A stretch of DNA of 64,000 nucleotides, from assembly GCA_910579725.1 (NCBI GenBank), contig CAJTUD010000001.1, positions 62,001 to 126,000 on the forward strand. Reading direction: 5' to 3'. The translations under genes were made by a program, and so were the position numbers. Below, piece after piece: positions 9,637-17,501 of the stretch; position 1 is the stretch's first letter, and every line of letters begins with the position of its first letter. Under the pieces are notes generated by a model. It did not search any database. It saw only the letters and a program-made list of their open reading frames with translations, and was not told where the DNA came from. The stretch comes from an uncultured Oscillospiraceae bacterium. GTDB lineage: Bacteria > Bacillota > Clostridia > Oscillospirales > Oscillospiraceae.

Positions 9637-9641
9637 GGCGG
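9618..9641. promoter_or_regulatory. Inverted repeat over the glg -35 region (candidate operator)
   Basis: CCGCCTTG, 8 bases, CAAGGCGG: a perfect 8-bp inverted repeat that covers the -35 box and part of the spacer of the glgB promoter. Repressor binding here would block RNA polymerase; the protein is unknown. Confidence 0.5.
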
Positions 9642-9812
9642 CAGGAAAGAGTTTTTCCATGGTAAAAGCCACAAAAAAACGAGACGAATTACGTCTATTT
9701 TGCCAAAACGCACCAAGAGGAATTCAAGCAGGTCTGTGTATTTTTGACAGAATTCCTTTTCTCTCCCTCCCTTGAAGCAAAAAAAGGAACTTGCGGATTT
9801 TGTGGAAAAGTG

Positions 9813-9841
9813 TTTACTTTCGCAGATTGAAGTGTTAATAT
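9813..9841 (+). promoter_or_regulatory. Promoter of the yerC-methyltransferase genes
   Basis: TTTACT (9813-9818), 17-base spacer, TAATAT (9836-9841), about 30 bases before the yerC start. The interval 9642-9812 shows no other feature. Confidence 0.45.
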
Positions 9842-9873
9842 GGAGATATTCCAATCCAACGGAGGAGTATCTC

Positions 9874-10176
9874 ATGGCTAGGATCACCAAAAAAGAAAAA
9901 AGCGACGGCCTGTATCAGGCCATTCTGACTCTGAAAACGCAGGAGGAGGTTTACAACTTCTTTCAGGATCTGTGCACCGTGACGGAGCTGCGGGCCATGG
10001 AGCAGCGCTTCGAGGTTGCGCTGCTGCTCCGTCAGGGGATGATCTATAACGACATTCTGGAGCGGACAGGAGCCTCCAGCGCCACCATCAGCCGGGTAAA
10101 CCGCTCCCTGGCCTTTGGCCACGGGGGCTATCAGGTGTTTTTTGAGCGTCAGAAGCAGGCGGAGGAGGGGGAATGA
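9874..10176 (+). CDS. yerC: YerC/YecD-type TrpR-related DNA-binding protein
   Basis: 100 aa. Central residues (QEEVYNFFQDLCTVTELRAM and RTGASSATISRVNRSL) match the TrpR-like helix-turn-helix family YerC/YecD found throughout Firmicutes; the second block is the recognition region. Its targets are not known. A longer open frame exists, but ATG 9874 has GGAGGAG seven bases upstream and gives the typical family length. The stop overlaps the start of the next gene by four bases, so the two are translationally coupled. Confidence 0.88.
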   Translation: MARITKKEKSDGLYQAILTLKTQEEVYNFFQDLCTVTELRAMEQRFEVALLLRQGMIYNDILERTGASSATISRVNRSLAFGHGGYQVFFERQKQAEEGE

Positions 10177-10922
10177 GCGCCTATGAGGCCCTGGCCGGAG
10201 TCTATGACGCGCTGACGACAGACGTAGGCTATGAGCGAAGGGCAGATTACCTGGAAAAGCTGTTCCGGCGCAGCCGGATCCCGGTTCACACCGTCTTGGA
10301 TCTGGCCTGCGGTACGGGGGAAATGACCGCCATTCTGACAGAACGGGGCTATGAACTCATCGCGGTGGATGCCAGCCCCGACATGCTGGCCCAGGCCCGG
10401 GACAAGGCAGCCGGGCTGGCGGGGGAGCCGCCGGTGTTCCTCAACCAGTCCATGCCGACGCTGGATTTGTACGGCACAGTGGATGCCGCCGTATGCTGCC
10501 TGGACAGCCTCAATTATCTCACCAATCCGAGAGACGTGCAGAAAACCTTCCAGCGGCTCCATCTGTTCATTTCTCCCGGCGGACTGCTGCTGTTCGACAT
10601 CAACAGTCCGGAGAAGCTGGCCTCCCTGGACGGGCAGGTATTTCTGGACGAAACAGAGGACGTGTACTGCGTCTGGCGGACGGAGTATGAAAAGAGGAGC
10701 AGAATCTGCTCCTACTGGATGGACATCTTTACCCGCCGTTCCGGTGGCGGATGGGACCGCAGCGGCGAGGAGCACCGGCAGCGGGCTTATTCTGTAGAGG
10801 AACTGCGCACCTGGCTCATGGAAGCAGGTTTTATCCGCGTGCAGACCTTTGGCGACTGCCGGATGGCCGCGCCCAGAGAAAAGGAGCAGCGGATCTATTT
10901 TTCTGCGGTGCGGGGAAAATAG
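10173..10922 (+). CDS. Class I SAM-dependent methyltransferase
   Basis: 249 aa. Motif I (VLDLACGTGEMTAIL, residues 34-48) and the acidic residue that would bind the SAM ribose (LIAVDASPDML) are clear, followed by a post-motif resembling Methyltransf_25 proteins. The substrate is not identifiable from sequence. Coupled by a four-base overlap to the TrpR-like gene and followed 146 bp later by hslO, an arrangement common in Clostridia, but the functional link is unknown. Confidence 0.85.
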   Translation: MSAYEALAGVYDALTTDVGYERRADYLEKLFRRSRIPVHTVLDLACGTGEMTAILTERGYELIAVDASPDMLAQARDKAAGLAGEPPVFLNQSMPTLDLYGTVDAAVCCLDSLNYLTNPRDVQKTFQRLHLFISPGGLLLFDINSPEKLASLDGQVFLDETEDVYCVWRTEYEKRSRICSYWMDIFTRRSGGGWDRSGEEHRQRAYSVEELRTWLMEAGFIRVQTFGDCRMAAPREKEQRIYFSAVRGK

Positions 10923-11068
10923 GGCCGGGCTCCGGCGGTGCAGGGGGAGAACCGCTGCATCTCTGAATACGGCCTGCACATCCTTCGTGCCAGTCAGGCG
11001 GTATCCTGGGATGGATTCCGGAGGACTGCGCATACCAGATACGCAATAGAACAGAAAGGATCAACTCC

Positions 11069-11953
11069 ATGGATCAATTAGTTCGCGCCATTACCAGAGA
11101 CGGCGCAGTCAAGGCGGTGGCCGTCTCCACCAAAGAACTCACCGAGAGGGTCAGAAACATCCACAAAACACTCCCTGTGGCTACCGCCGCCATGGGGAGA
11201 GCCCTGGCGGCGGCATCTATGATGGGCAATGCGCTGAAGGAGGAGGCCGCCTCCCTGACCCTGCAAATCAAAGGCGGCGGTCCTCTGGGGACCGTACTGG
11301 CGGTCTCCGACCATCTGGGAAACGTCCGCGGCTACGTTCAGAATCCTCAAGTGGATCTCCCTCTCCGGCAGGACGGAAAGCTGGACGTCGGCGGGGCCGT
11401 CGGATCGGAGGGAACCCTCACAGTTATCAGGGATCTGGGGATGAAAGAGCCCTATATCGGCTCCGTAGGACTGCTGGGAGGGGAGATTGCCGAAGATCTG
11501 GCAGCCTACTTCGTGGAGAGCGAACAGATCCCCACTGCTTGCGCTCTGGGCGTTCTGGTGGACCGAGACCAGAGCGTGAAGGCCGCCGGAGGGTATATCA
11601 TCCAACTGCTCCCCGGGGCGGACGAGAGCGTGATATCCAAGGTGGAGGGCGGTGTGCTGGCCGCCGGACCGGTGACAGCGCTGCTGGATCGGGACAGCAG
11701 TCCGGAGGCGCTGCTGCGGACAGTGCTCAGCGATTTTGATGTGGAGATTCTGGAGACCAGTCCCATTTCTTACCAGTGCTATTGCAGCCGCGACCGGGTG
11801 GAGCGGGCCCTCATCAGTATGGGTGTTCGGGAACTGGAGGACCTGCTGGCGGAGCAGGGGGGCTGCGAGCTGGGGTGCCAGTTCTGCGACCACATATACC
11901 GCTTTACCGCTCAGGAGCTGGAATCACTGATCCACCGGATGAAGACGCAGTGA
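11069..11953 (+). CDS. hslO: Hsp33, redox-regulated holdase chaperone
   Basis: 294 aa, normal for Hsp33. The zinc-binding redox switch is intact near the C-terminus: a CYC pair in YQCYCSRDRVERAL and CELGCQFC about 35 residues later. Oxidation of these cysteines releases zinc and activates binding of unfolding proteins in the cytoplasm, useful to an anaerobe meeting oxygen. ATG 11069 has AAAGGA upstream. A strong terminator follows at 11998. Confidence 0.96.
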   Translation: MDQLVRAITRDGAVKAVAVSTKELTERVRNIHKTLPVATAAMGRALAAASMMGNALKEEAASLTLQIKGGGPLGTVLAVSDHLGNVRGYVQNPQVDLPLRQDGKLDVGGAVGSEGTLTVIRDLGMKEPYIGSVGLLGGEIAEDLAAYFVESEQIPTACALGVLVDRDQSVKAAGGYIIQLLPGADESVISKVEGGVLAAGPVTALLDRDSSPEALLRTVLSDFDVEILETSPISYQCYCSRDRVERALISMGVRELEDLLAEQGGCELGCQFCDHIYRFTAQELESLIHRMKTQ

Positions 11954-11997
11954 AGCGCCGGCGGAACCGGCACACGGATGCACGTTTATTTTCCATG

Positions 11998-12038
11998 AAA
12001 AGTCCCGGGGAGCGCTGCCGGCGCTCCCCGGGACTTTT
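11998..12038 (+). terminator. Strong terminator after hslO
   Basis: An 18-bp perfect stem (11998-12015 with 12021-12038) with AAAA at its foot, a 5-base loop and TTTT at the end; it can work in both directions. Confidence 0.9.
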
Positions 12039-12179
12039 CACATGCTGCAATTCTGCGGCCTTGCATGCGTTTATTCTATTCCGCAATGAAAAATGCAATC
12101 TTTCCGCCATGGAGAAATTTTAAAACCGGATCAGTTTCCAGAACGCATGCAAGCTCTCTCGGTTCTTTCAGAAACGGAG
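12039..12179. other. Intergenic spacer with a distant inverted repeat
   Basis: CTTGCATGCG (12060-12069) and CGCATGCAAG (12144-12153) are perfect 10-bp inverted copies 74 bases apart. No gene is seen. A structured 3' region of the spoIIIA transcript is one possibility. Confidence 0.3.
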
Positions 12180-12818
12180 TCATTCCGCTTCCATGATCTT
12201 GATCTGATCGGCGGCATAGGAGGTCTCGCTGAGGACAATGTCTGTGATCTTCGCCACGTCCTCCATCTGCAGGCCGTCCTCCGCCGGAGAAACCACTACA
12301 CTGATACTGTTCTCCCCCATGAAGGCCACACAGTCGGAATAGCCCTTGGCAATCACCAGATTCTCAATCTGGCCTTCCAGCATGGTATAACCCGCCAGGG
12401 TCTGAATGGCCTGGTTTGCGTCGTCCAGAACGCTCTGCTCCACATTTTCCTGGGCGGAGGCTTCCCGCAGCAGGCTCAAGGCGTTGTCCCTGGACTGCTG
12501 GCGGCTGAGGCGGGCGGTATCAAAGTAGCTGCTGGTGGGTACGGCAGCGCTGTCCTGCTCATCATCCAGTGTGGTGGGCACGCCGCCTACCAGCGCCGCG
12601 TCCCCCAGAACCTTGGTGGAGGAGCCGCCGTTCTTTCCGCTTTCCGCTTCCTCCCCACTGTCCGTCTGCTTCTGGCCGCTTGCCAGCGTCTGGCCTCCCG
12701 CCGGAGCGGCAGCGCCGTCCCCTACGTTGCCGGCATAGCGCCAGTTGAGATAAACTGCCGCGCATACGAACAGCAGCACCGTCGCCACCACCGCGTTTCG
12801 CTTCCATTGGTTCCTCAT
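12180..12818 (-). CDS. spoIIIAH: Stage III sporulation protein AH
   Basis: 212 aa. One N-terminal membrane segment (about residues 9-25), a low-complexity linker rich in Gly, Ser and acidic residues, then a folded C-terminal domain ending in ETSYAADQIKIMEAE, as in SpoIIIAH/YscJ-type ring proteins. In the mother cell it forms the outer part of the feeding-tube channel that meets SpoIIQ from the forespore. ATG 12818 has GGAGGA nine bases upstream; a longer frame upstream lacks a good site. It is the last gene of spoIIIA, 25 bp after spoIIIAG. Confidence 0.9.
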   Translation of the reverse strand: MRNQWKRNAVVATVLLFVCAAVYLNWRYAGNVGDGAAAPAGGQTLASGQKQTDSGEEAESGKNGGSSTKVLGDAALVGGVPTTLDDEQDSAAVPTSSYFDTARLSRQQSRDNALSLLREASAQENVEQSVLDDANQAIQTLAGYTMLEGQIENLVIAKGYSDCVAFMGENSISVVVSPAEDGLQMEDVAKITDIVLSETSYAADQIKIMEAE

Positions 12819-12843
12819 TGCTTCATTTCCTCCATATTTCCAA

Positions 12844-13401
12844 TTAATTCTGACCTGAGATTCCCGCCGCCGGAGCATCCTGCCACCTGACCACGGCAAT
12901 ACGGTCGCTGCCCAGCCCCGTCAGAGCGGACACCGCCGCAATGACTTGCAGCCGCACCGCGTCGTTTCCCCCGCCCTCGCAGACCACCAGCGCTCCCCGG
13001 TACTGAGGATACGTCTCCTGCGTCACCACCACGCCTCCGGCGTCTGTCACCGGCTGCGCGGAGCGCTCATAGCTGTCTGGAGACTGGACGCTGCCGCTGT
13101 AGCGCAGGGAGGTGTCCTGGGCCAGCACCGTTTCACCGCTGTTGTGAAGGGTGAGCATCACATCCACCCGCCCCACGCCGCCAATTTTTCCCAGAATCGC
13201 CTCCATGGCCTCCTCGGTTTTTTTCAGGTCCGGTACGGCGTATTCGGATCCGCTGCCCGGCGGTACGGCGTCTGCCGCCTTCCGCTCTATGGGCCACAGC
13301 AGCAAAAGCGCGCCAAGCGCCGCCACCAGCAGCACATATTTATATTTGTTCAGTACCGCCAGGGGAGCTGTCAGCTTTCCCTTTCCATCTTCTTTTGCCA
13401 T
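12844..13401 (-). CDS. spoIIIAG: Stage III sporulation protein AG
   Basis: 185 aa with one membrane segment at about residues 22-40 and a ring-building motif domain: AILGKIGGVGRVDVMLTL and a typical GVVVTQETYPQYRGALVVCEG. In B. subtilis AG forms a large ring in the intermembrane space between mother cell and forespore. The start lies inside the end of spoIIIAF (31-bp overlap), with AGGAGG upstream. Confidence 0.92.
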   Translation of the reverse strand: MAKEDGKGKLTAPLAVLNKYKYVLLVAALGALLLLWPIERKAADAVPPGSGSEYAVPDLKKTEEAMEAILGKIGGVGRVDVMLTLHNSGETVLAQDTSLRYSGSVQSPDSYERSAQPVTDAGGVVVTQETYPQYRGALVVCEGGGNDAVRLQVIAAVSALTGLGSDRIAVVRWQDAPAAGISGQN

Positions 13402-13865
13402 TCCTCATCCTCCTGCCAGATCAATTTTCCGGCGGGAATCCCCACCTCCTCCTCAATGCACCGGGCCAGCGCCTCGCTGTACGGCCCCCGGATAACCGCC
13501 GAGTCCGGAAGAGGAATTCCGCTTTCTCCCGCCGCCGCGGTTACGCTCACCGTACAGCTGAGTCCCAACCGGTTCGCTTTGTCCCATATATATGCCTCGG
13601 TTTTCTCCTCTATGATAGCGGAAAGGACATCCTGCTGTTTTTTTCGGTAGGTCCCGGCCTGCTCCGCCGCGTTCAGACCAGGCAGCTCCGCACTCCAGTC
13701 CAATTCCTCCCACTCCTGTCCTGTCAGAGGCCGCAGAATCGCCAGCGCCAGCAGCAGTCCGCTCACCAGCCGCACCATGGCCTGCTCCTTCCCCTGAGGG
13801 GCCAGCTGCCGCGCCAGCCCTCCCGCCAATGAAGTCAGGACAATTCCCAAAAGCCACGACCGCAC
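13371..13865 (-). CDS. spoIIIAF: Stage III sporulation protein AF
   Basis: 164 aa. Two N-terminal hydrophobic segments (about 4-20 and 31-47) precede a soluble domain, as in SpoIIIAF of the feeding-tube complex. The start codon is GTG at 13865, supported by GGAGG six bases upstream. It begins 10 bp after spoIIIAE and overlaps spoIIIAG by 31 bp. Confidence 0.88.
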   Translation of the reverse strand: MRSWLLGIVLTSLAGGLARQLAPQGKEQAMVRLVSGLLLALAILRPLTGQEWEELDWSAELPGLNAAEQAGTYRKKQQDVLSAIIEEKTEAYIWDKANRLGLSCTVSVTAAAGESGIPLPDSAVIRGPYSEALARCIEEEVGIPAGKLIWQEDEEWQKKMERES

Positions 13866-13875
13866 AGCGCACCTC

Positions 13876-14949
13876 CTAACCCGGCAGCATCGCCGTCATG
13901 CATGAGAGCAGGGAGATCAGCAGCAGCGCCGCCGCCGTTCCCGTCATTGCCAGCACCAGTCCAAAGGCGTCTCCCAGCATGGCAACCAGTCTGGTCAGCT
14001 TCTTGGGCCCCGCCGCCGCTGACACCAGCGCCGCCCCCTGATAAAGCAAATATTGCCCTCCCAGCCGCAGAAACGGGATCAGGCAGGCGCTCACCAGCGC
14101 CAGCGTTCCCGCGGTCCCCACCATGCCCCGCAGCAAACCCGCTCCGGCCATCACGCTCTCCGCCGCATCTGACAGGATGCCTCCCACTACCGGAACAGCC
14201 GCGGAAACGGCGGACTTCGCCAGCTTCACCGCCTGGGCGTCGGCCGCGCCGGCCACCGCACCGCTGATGGCAAGATAGCCGGTATAGAGAATCAGCAGAC
14301 CGCTCAGAATCCAGCCCACCGCCTTTTTCAGCAGCTCGCCGGCCCGCTCCAGCAGCTCCCCTTCCATCACTGTGCCCGCCGCAGCGGTCCCTATGTACAA
14401 ATAGACCATGGGCAGCAGCAGCTTCTCCATGACGGCCAGCAGTACGTTGGCAAAAAACACCGCCGCCACCTGCCGGACAGCAGCGGCGGCAACACCTCCT
14501 CCGGCGGCTTCCGCCGCTGCCAGCGCAGGCAGCAGCGCTTTGCTCAGCAGGCTGATTTCCGTAACCGTTTCCCGTCCCAGTCCAATCAAGGCGTTCAGAT
14601 CCCCTGCCGCAATCGCGGTAATCCACAAAGCGCCCACTGCGCCGCTGTACCGGCTGAGCGTCTCCCGCCCCTCCGGGGCGGCGGACTCCACCACACCCAG
14701 AAGAATCACTCCGGCCATGATGGCCGCCGCCGCCCGGACTCCGGAGAAGAGCTCCTCCTTCCACTCCGCCAGCGCCTCCCGCATTAGTGTTTCCAGTCCG
14801 GAGAGCAGCCCGAAGCCGTCTCCGGCGTCGCCGCTGACCAGCGACACCGCTTCAGGCGCGGCTTCTGTCAGCTCCGCCGGCAGTTCCGCCGCCGTGGCTT
14901 GTCCGGTCAGACAGAGCGCCAGCAGGAGGAAAAAAATCACTTTCCGCAT
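13876..14949 (-). CDS. spoIIIAE: Stage III sporulation protein AE
   Basis: 357 aa polytopic membrane protein with a cleavable-looking signal (residues 1-20, ending ATA-A) and about eight hydrophobic segments very rich in Ala, Gly and Leu. It is the largest membrane component of the SpoIIIA complex in the mother-cell membrane. The open frame continues far upstream, but ATG 14949 starts the signal peptide and has a G-rich site upstream. Unlike its neighbours it is separated from spoIIIAD by 146 bp. Confidence 0.92.
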   Translation of the reverse strand: MRKVIFFLLLALCLTGQATAAELPAELTEAAPEAVSLVSGDAGDGFGLLSGLETLMREALAEWKEELFSGVRAAAAIMAGVILLGVVESAAPEGRETLSRYSGAVGALWITAIAAGDLNALIGLGRETVTEISLLSKALLPALAAAEAAGGGVAAAAVRQVAAVFFANVLLAVMEKLLLPMVYLYIGTAAAGTVMEGELLERAGELLKKAVGWILSGLLILYTGYLAISGAVAGAADAQAVKLAKSAVSAAVPVVGGILSDAAESVMAGAGLLRGMVGTAGTLALVSACLIPFLRLGGQYLLYQGAALVSAAAGPKKLTRLVAMLGDAFGLVLAMTGTAAALLLISLLSCMTAMLPG

Positions 14950-14962
14950 GGCCCGCCCCCCT

Positions 14963-14980
14963 CGCCGCCTTGAGGCGGCG
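14963..14980 (-). repeat. Hairpin just upstream of spoIIIAE
   Basis: A 7-bp GC stem (14963-14969 with 14974-14980) with a 4-base loop sits 13 bases before the spoIIIAE start, inside the unusually long AD-AE gap. It may tune spoIIIAE translation. Confidence 0.4.
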
Positions 14981-15095
14981 TTGTCGTTCTTGTTGTTCCC
15001 GCAAAGAAAACGGATGAAAAAATCTTTACGCGCTCCGGATGCCTCCGTTGGCACTGGATTGCCGCAGGACAGTGGAACCGTACTTTGACTACAGA

Positions 15096-15479
15096 TCAAA
15101 TCCATCCCAGCAGCAGCTCCGCCACCGCCTTCAGCAGCGGAAAGGCAATGGCCAGCGACGCCACGGCCCCGGCGGTTTCCACCGCGGACGCCAGAGCCTG
15201 AGACCCTCCATCTTTGCAGATGTCGGCGCAAAGCCGTGTGATCAGCGATGCCGCCACTACCCGCAGCAAAATGGATATGTACGCCGTCTCCACTCCCGCT
15301 TTTTCAAAGAGTGCGCGAATCTCCTCCACCAGAGGCATGGCGGCAGCCAGACATCTGGACAAGACCACCGCCAGAACGGCTGCGGTCAGCAGCAGCGCCT
15401 GTTCCGGCGTTTTGCGCCGGAGCAGGGCCGCCGGGAGCACGCACACCGCACACAGGACCGCCAGCTTCAGCAGTTCCAT
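15096..15479 (-). CDS. spoIIIAD: Stage III sporulation protein AD
   Basis: 127 aa with four predicted membrane segments. The pattern KTPEQALLLTAAVLAVVL and the closing helix match SpoIIIAD, a small membrane subunit thought to form part of the export-apparatus-like base of the SpoIIIA channel. It starts three bases after the spoIIIAC stop. Confidence 0.93.
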   Translation of the reverse strand: MELLKLAVLCAVCVLPAALLRRKTPEQALLLTAAVLAVVLSRCLAAAMPLVEEIRALFEKAGVETAYISILLRVVAASLITRLCADICKDGGSQALASAVETAGAVASLAIAFPLLKAVAELLLGWI

Positions 15480-15482
15480 CTC

Positions 15483-15677
15483 TTAAAATCCGAACAGCGT
15501 CTTGATGAGCTGGAAGAGATCGCTGATCTCCCGCACCATCATCATCATCACCACCACCAGCCCCGCCAGGGTGGTCATCAGCGCCTGCTCCTCCCGTCCC
15601 GAGCGGATCAGCAGCTGGTTGAGCACCGCCACCACTATGCCGATGGCCGCAATTCTAAAAATCAGATCAATATCCAT
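15483..15677 (-). CDS. spoIIIAC: Stage III sporulation protein AC
   Basis: 64 aa with two membrane helices (about 4-22 and 30-50), the typical size for SpoIIIAC. The motif IGIVVAVLNQLLIRSGREEQ is characteristic. It is placed between AB and AD as in all spore formers, with three-base gaps on each side. Confidence 0.94.
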   Translation of the reverse strand: MDIDLIFRIAAIGIVVAVLNQLLIRSGREEQALMTTLAGLVVVMMMMVREISDLFQLIKTLFGF

Positions 15678-15680
15678 AGT

Positions 15681-16169
15681 TTATATCAGAACCAGAATTA
15701 CCAGACACGCTCCCGCCAGACTCAGCGCCGCGGTAATCCGCCCCTGAGACACCTGACGGGCCGTTTCCTCCCGCAAAAACCTGGCCAGCTCCTCTCTTGT
15801 TTCCTCCACGGCTTTCGCCAGCGCCGGACCGCCCTCTGGCAGCATCGGCCCCAGCGGTTCCAGCAGCTTTCCCAGCGGCGGCGGCAGCGTCCGGACGCTC
15901 TCCCGCCAGCACTTCGGAAGGGCCGCTCCCTCCTGCGTGATCCGCTCCAGCAGAGGTCTCCACAGGTACTCTGCGCCCATCCCTCCGGCCAGCGTTTCCT
16001 CCAGCAGCTCTGGCAGCGGCGTGCGGCAGACCGGGATCTGATAGCCCAGAACCGCCAGATCCTCCAGCAGAGCCCGTCCCACACAGAGCGGCAGCATGCC
16101 CTCCCGTCGCCGGATCAGACACCAGAGGCCCGCTCCGCCCAGCAGCAGCATTGCTCCCAACACTTTCAT
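15681..16169 (-). CDS. spoIIIAB: Stage III sporulation protein AB
   Basis: 162 aa with N- and C-terminal membrane segments flanking a helical cytoplasmic domain; RALLEDLAVLGYQI and TPLPELLEETL fit the GspF-like SpoIIIAB family. ATG 16169 overlaps the spoIIIAA stop by four bases, giving coupled translation with the ATPase it is thought to work with. Confidence 0.93.
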   Translation of the reverse strand: MKVLGAMLLLGGAGLWCLIRRREGMLPLCVGRALLEDLAVLGYQIPVCRTPLPELLEETLAGGMGAEYLWRPLLERITQEGAALPKCWRESVRTLPPPLGKLLEPLGPMLPEGGPALAKAVEETREELARFLREETARQVSQGRITAALSLAGACLVILVLI

Positions 16170-17080
16170 GTCAGCTGCTCCACCCGGCTTTTCCGCCCGC
16201 TTCCGCGCCCCTCGATCAATACGGCCTGCCGGAACACGCCGCAGGCCAGCAGAGCCCGTCCTACCGGCCGGGTCTTCAGCTCATCCAGAGAGGCTGCGTG
16301 GACAGTAGCCAGCAGCGCTGCACCGCATCCCGCCGCGGCGCATACCGCATCCACGTCCGCCGGCAGCGCCACCTCGTCCAGGGCGATGACCTGTGGCGTC
16401 ATGGCCCGCAGCAGCATGGGCACCGCCAGATGCTTGGGACATCCATCCATCACATCAGTGTGACACCCAACCTCCAGCTGCGGCCGTCCCCGGTGGACAG
16501 CCGCCAGCTCCCCCCTCTCATCCACCAGCGCCACACGGCAGGGAGAGTTGTACTCCGTCCCCTGGCTCAGCAGCCGCACCAGATCCCGCAGAAGGGTGGT
16601 CTTGCCGCCCCCTGGCGGAGAAAGGACCAGGGTACTGGACAATCTGCCTTCCTCCAGCAGCTGGGGCAATAGGGGCAGCGCCGCTCCCTCCCGCACACGC
16701 GGAATACGGACAGCCAGGGAGGACACGTCCCGCACACCCTCGTTCCCCGCACCGCCGGGCAGCGCCGTTCCGCACAGCCCCACCCGGAATCCCCCAGCGG
16801 CGGTGACGTAGCCGTGACGGATGGTTTCTGCGGCAGCGTACCGGGAGTATTCCGCCGCCTTGTCCAAGGTCTGCTCCAGATCGCTTCTTGTCACGGTGGT
16901 TCCGGTAAGCGGTTCCTCGCCGTCCGGCAGGGACAAGTAAACCTGACGGCCAATCCGCAGGCGGATTTCCTCCACCTGCGCCTTCCGGCGCAGCGGCAGA
17001 AGCAGTGCGGCTGTCCGCAGCCGCAAGGGCAGCAGGGCGCAGGCCTCCTCATAACGGGATGCGGCATATTCTTCCGTCAT
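16166..17080 (-). CDS. spoIIIAA: Stage III sporulation protein AA (secretion-type ATPase)
   Basis: 304 aa. Walker A is SPPGGGKTTLLRD (about residues 152-164), Walker B is VIALDEV. SpoIIIAA is the mother-cell ATPase that powers the SpoIIIA-SpoIIQ feeding tube. First gene of the eight-gene operon; GGGAGG lies nine bases before ATG 17080, and a sigma-E promoter lies 36-65 bases upstream. Confidence 0.95.
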   Translation of the reverse strand: MTEEYAASRYEEACALLPLRLRTAALLLPLRRKAQVEEIRLRIGRQVYLSLPDGEEPLTGTTVTRSDLEQTLDKAAEYSRYAAAETIRHGYVTAAGGFRVGLCGTALPGGAGNEGVRDVSSLAVRIPRVREGAALPLLPQLLEEGRLSSTLVLSPPGGGKTTLLRDLVRLLSQGTEYNSPCRVALVDERGELAAVHRGRPQLEVGCHTDVMDGCPKHLAVPMLLRAMTPQVIALDEVALPADVDAVCAAAGCGAALLATVHAASLDELKTRPVGRALLACGVFRQAVLIEGRGSGRKSRVEQLT

Positions 17081-17115
17081 CTTTTCATTCCTCCCCGGCG
17101 GTTTTTCCTGGTTCT

Positions 17116-17145
17116 ACTATATGGGGGCTCGTCCCTGAATATGAC
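17116..17145 (-). promoter_or_regulatory. Sigma-E promoter of the spoIIIA operon
   Basis: Reading leftward: GTCATATT (17138-17145), 14-base spacer, CATATAGT (17116-17123). This is close to the sigma-E consensus (KMATATT, N13-15, CATACAAT) and agrees with the known mother-cell control of spoIIIA in Bacillus. Confidence 0.8.
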
Positions 17146-17299
17146 TGGTGATTTTTTTGATTTCCGGACAAGCGGGCAGCATTTGCATCCCCCTGCAAAG
17201 TCAGCATCAGATACATTCTATCAGAGGTATTTTATTAAAGCTTATTCACAAAATCAGCAGACAAAATTGATTCTGCGGTCTATTATATAAAAATACTTC

Positions 17300-17328
17300 T
17301 TGCTTGTCTTGATATTCAAGCGTATAAT
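17300..17328 (+). promoter_or_regulatory. Sigma-A promoter of the lipoprotein gene
   Basis: TTGCTT (17300-17305), 17-base spacer, TATAAT (17323-17328); leader of about 165 bases. Confidence 0.65.
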
Positions 17329-17501
17329 GGAGACAGAAAAACTCGAATGTCGAGATGGCAAGGGACTGCAGGGACGAGACGCGGCAGCACTGCGGCGAGA
17401 CTCTGCTGGCCTTGGCGGCTCATACGCCCCGATGGCTGGGTGCTCTTGCGGCAGCATTGCGTGAGGAGAAAAAGCAACCGAAAGAAAGGCTGGTTTATAT
17501 C

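Larger units (their letters stand above)
17081..17501. other. Divergent control region between spoIIIAA and a lipoprotein gene
   Basis: No independent gene is supported. It holds the sigma-E promoter (minus) and a vegetative promoter (plus). A short hairpin, CTCGA-ATG-TCGAG, lies in the leader at 17342-17354. An in-frame extension of the lipoprotein gene from 17355 has no signal-peptide logic. Confidence 0.6.
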
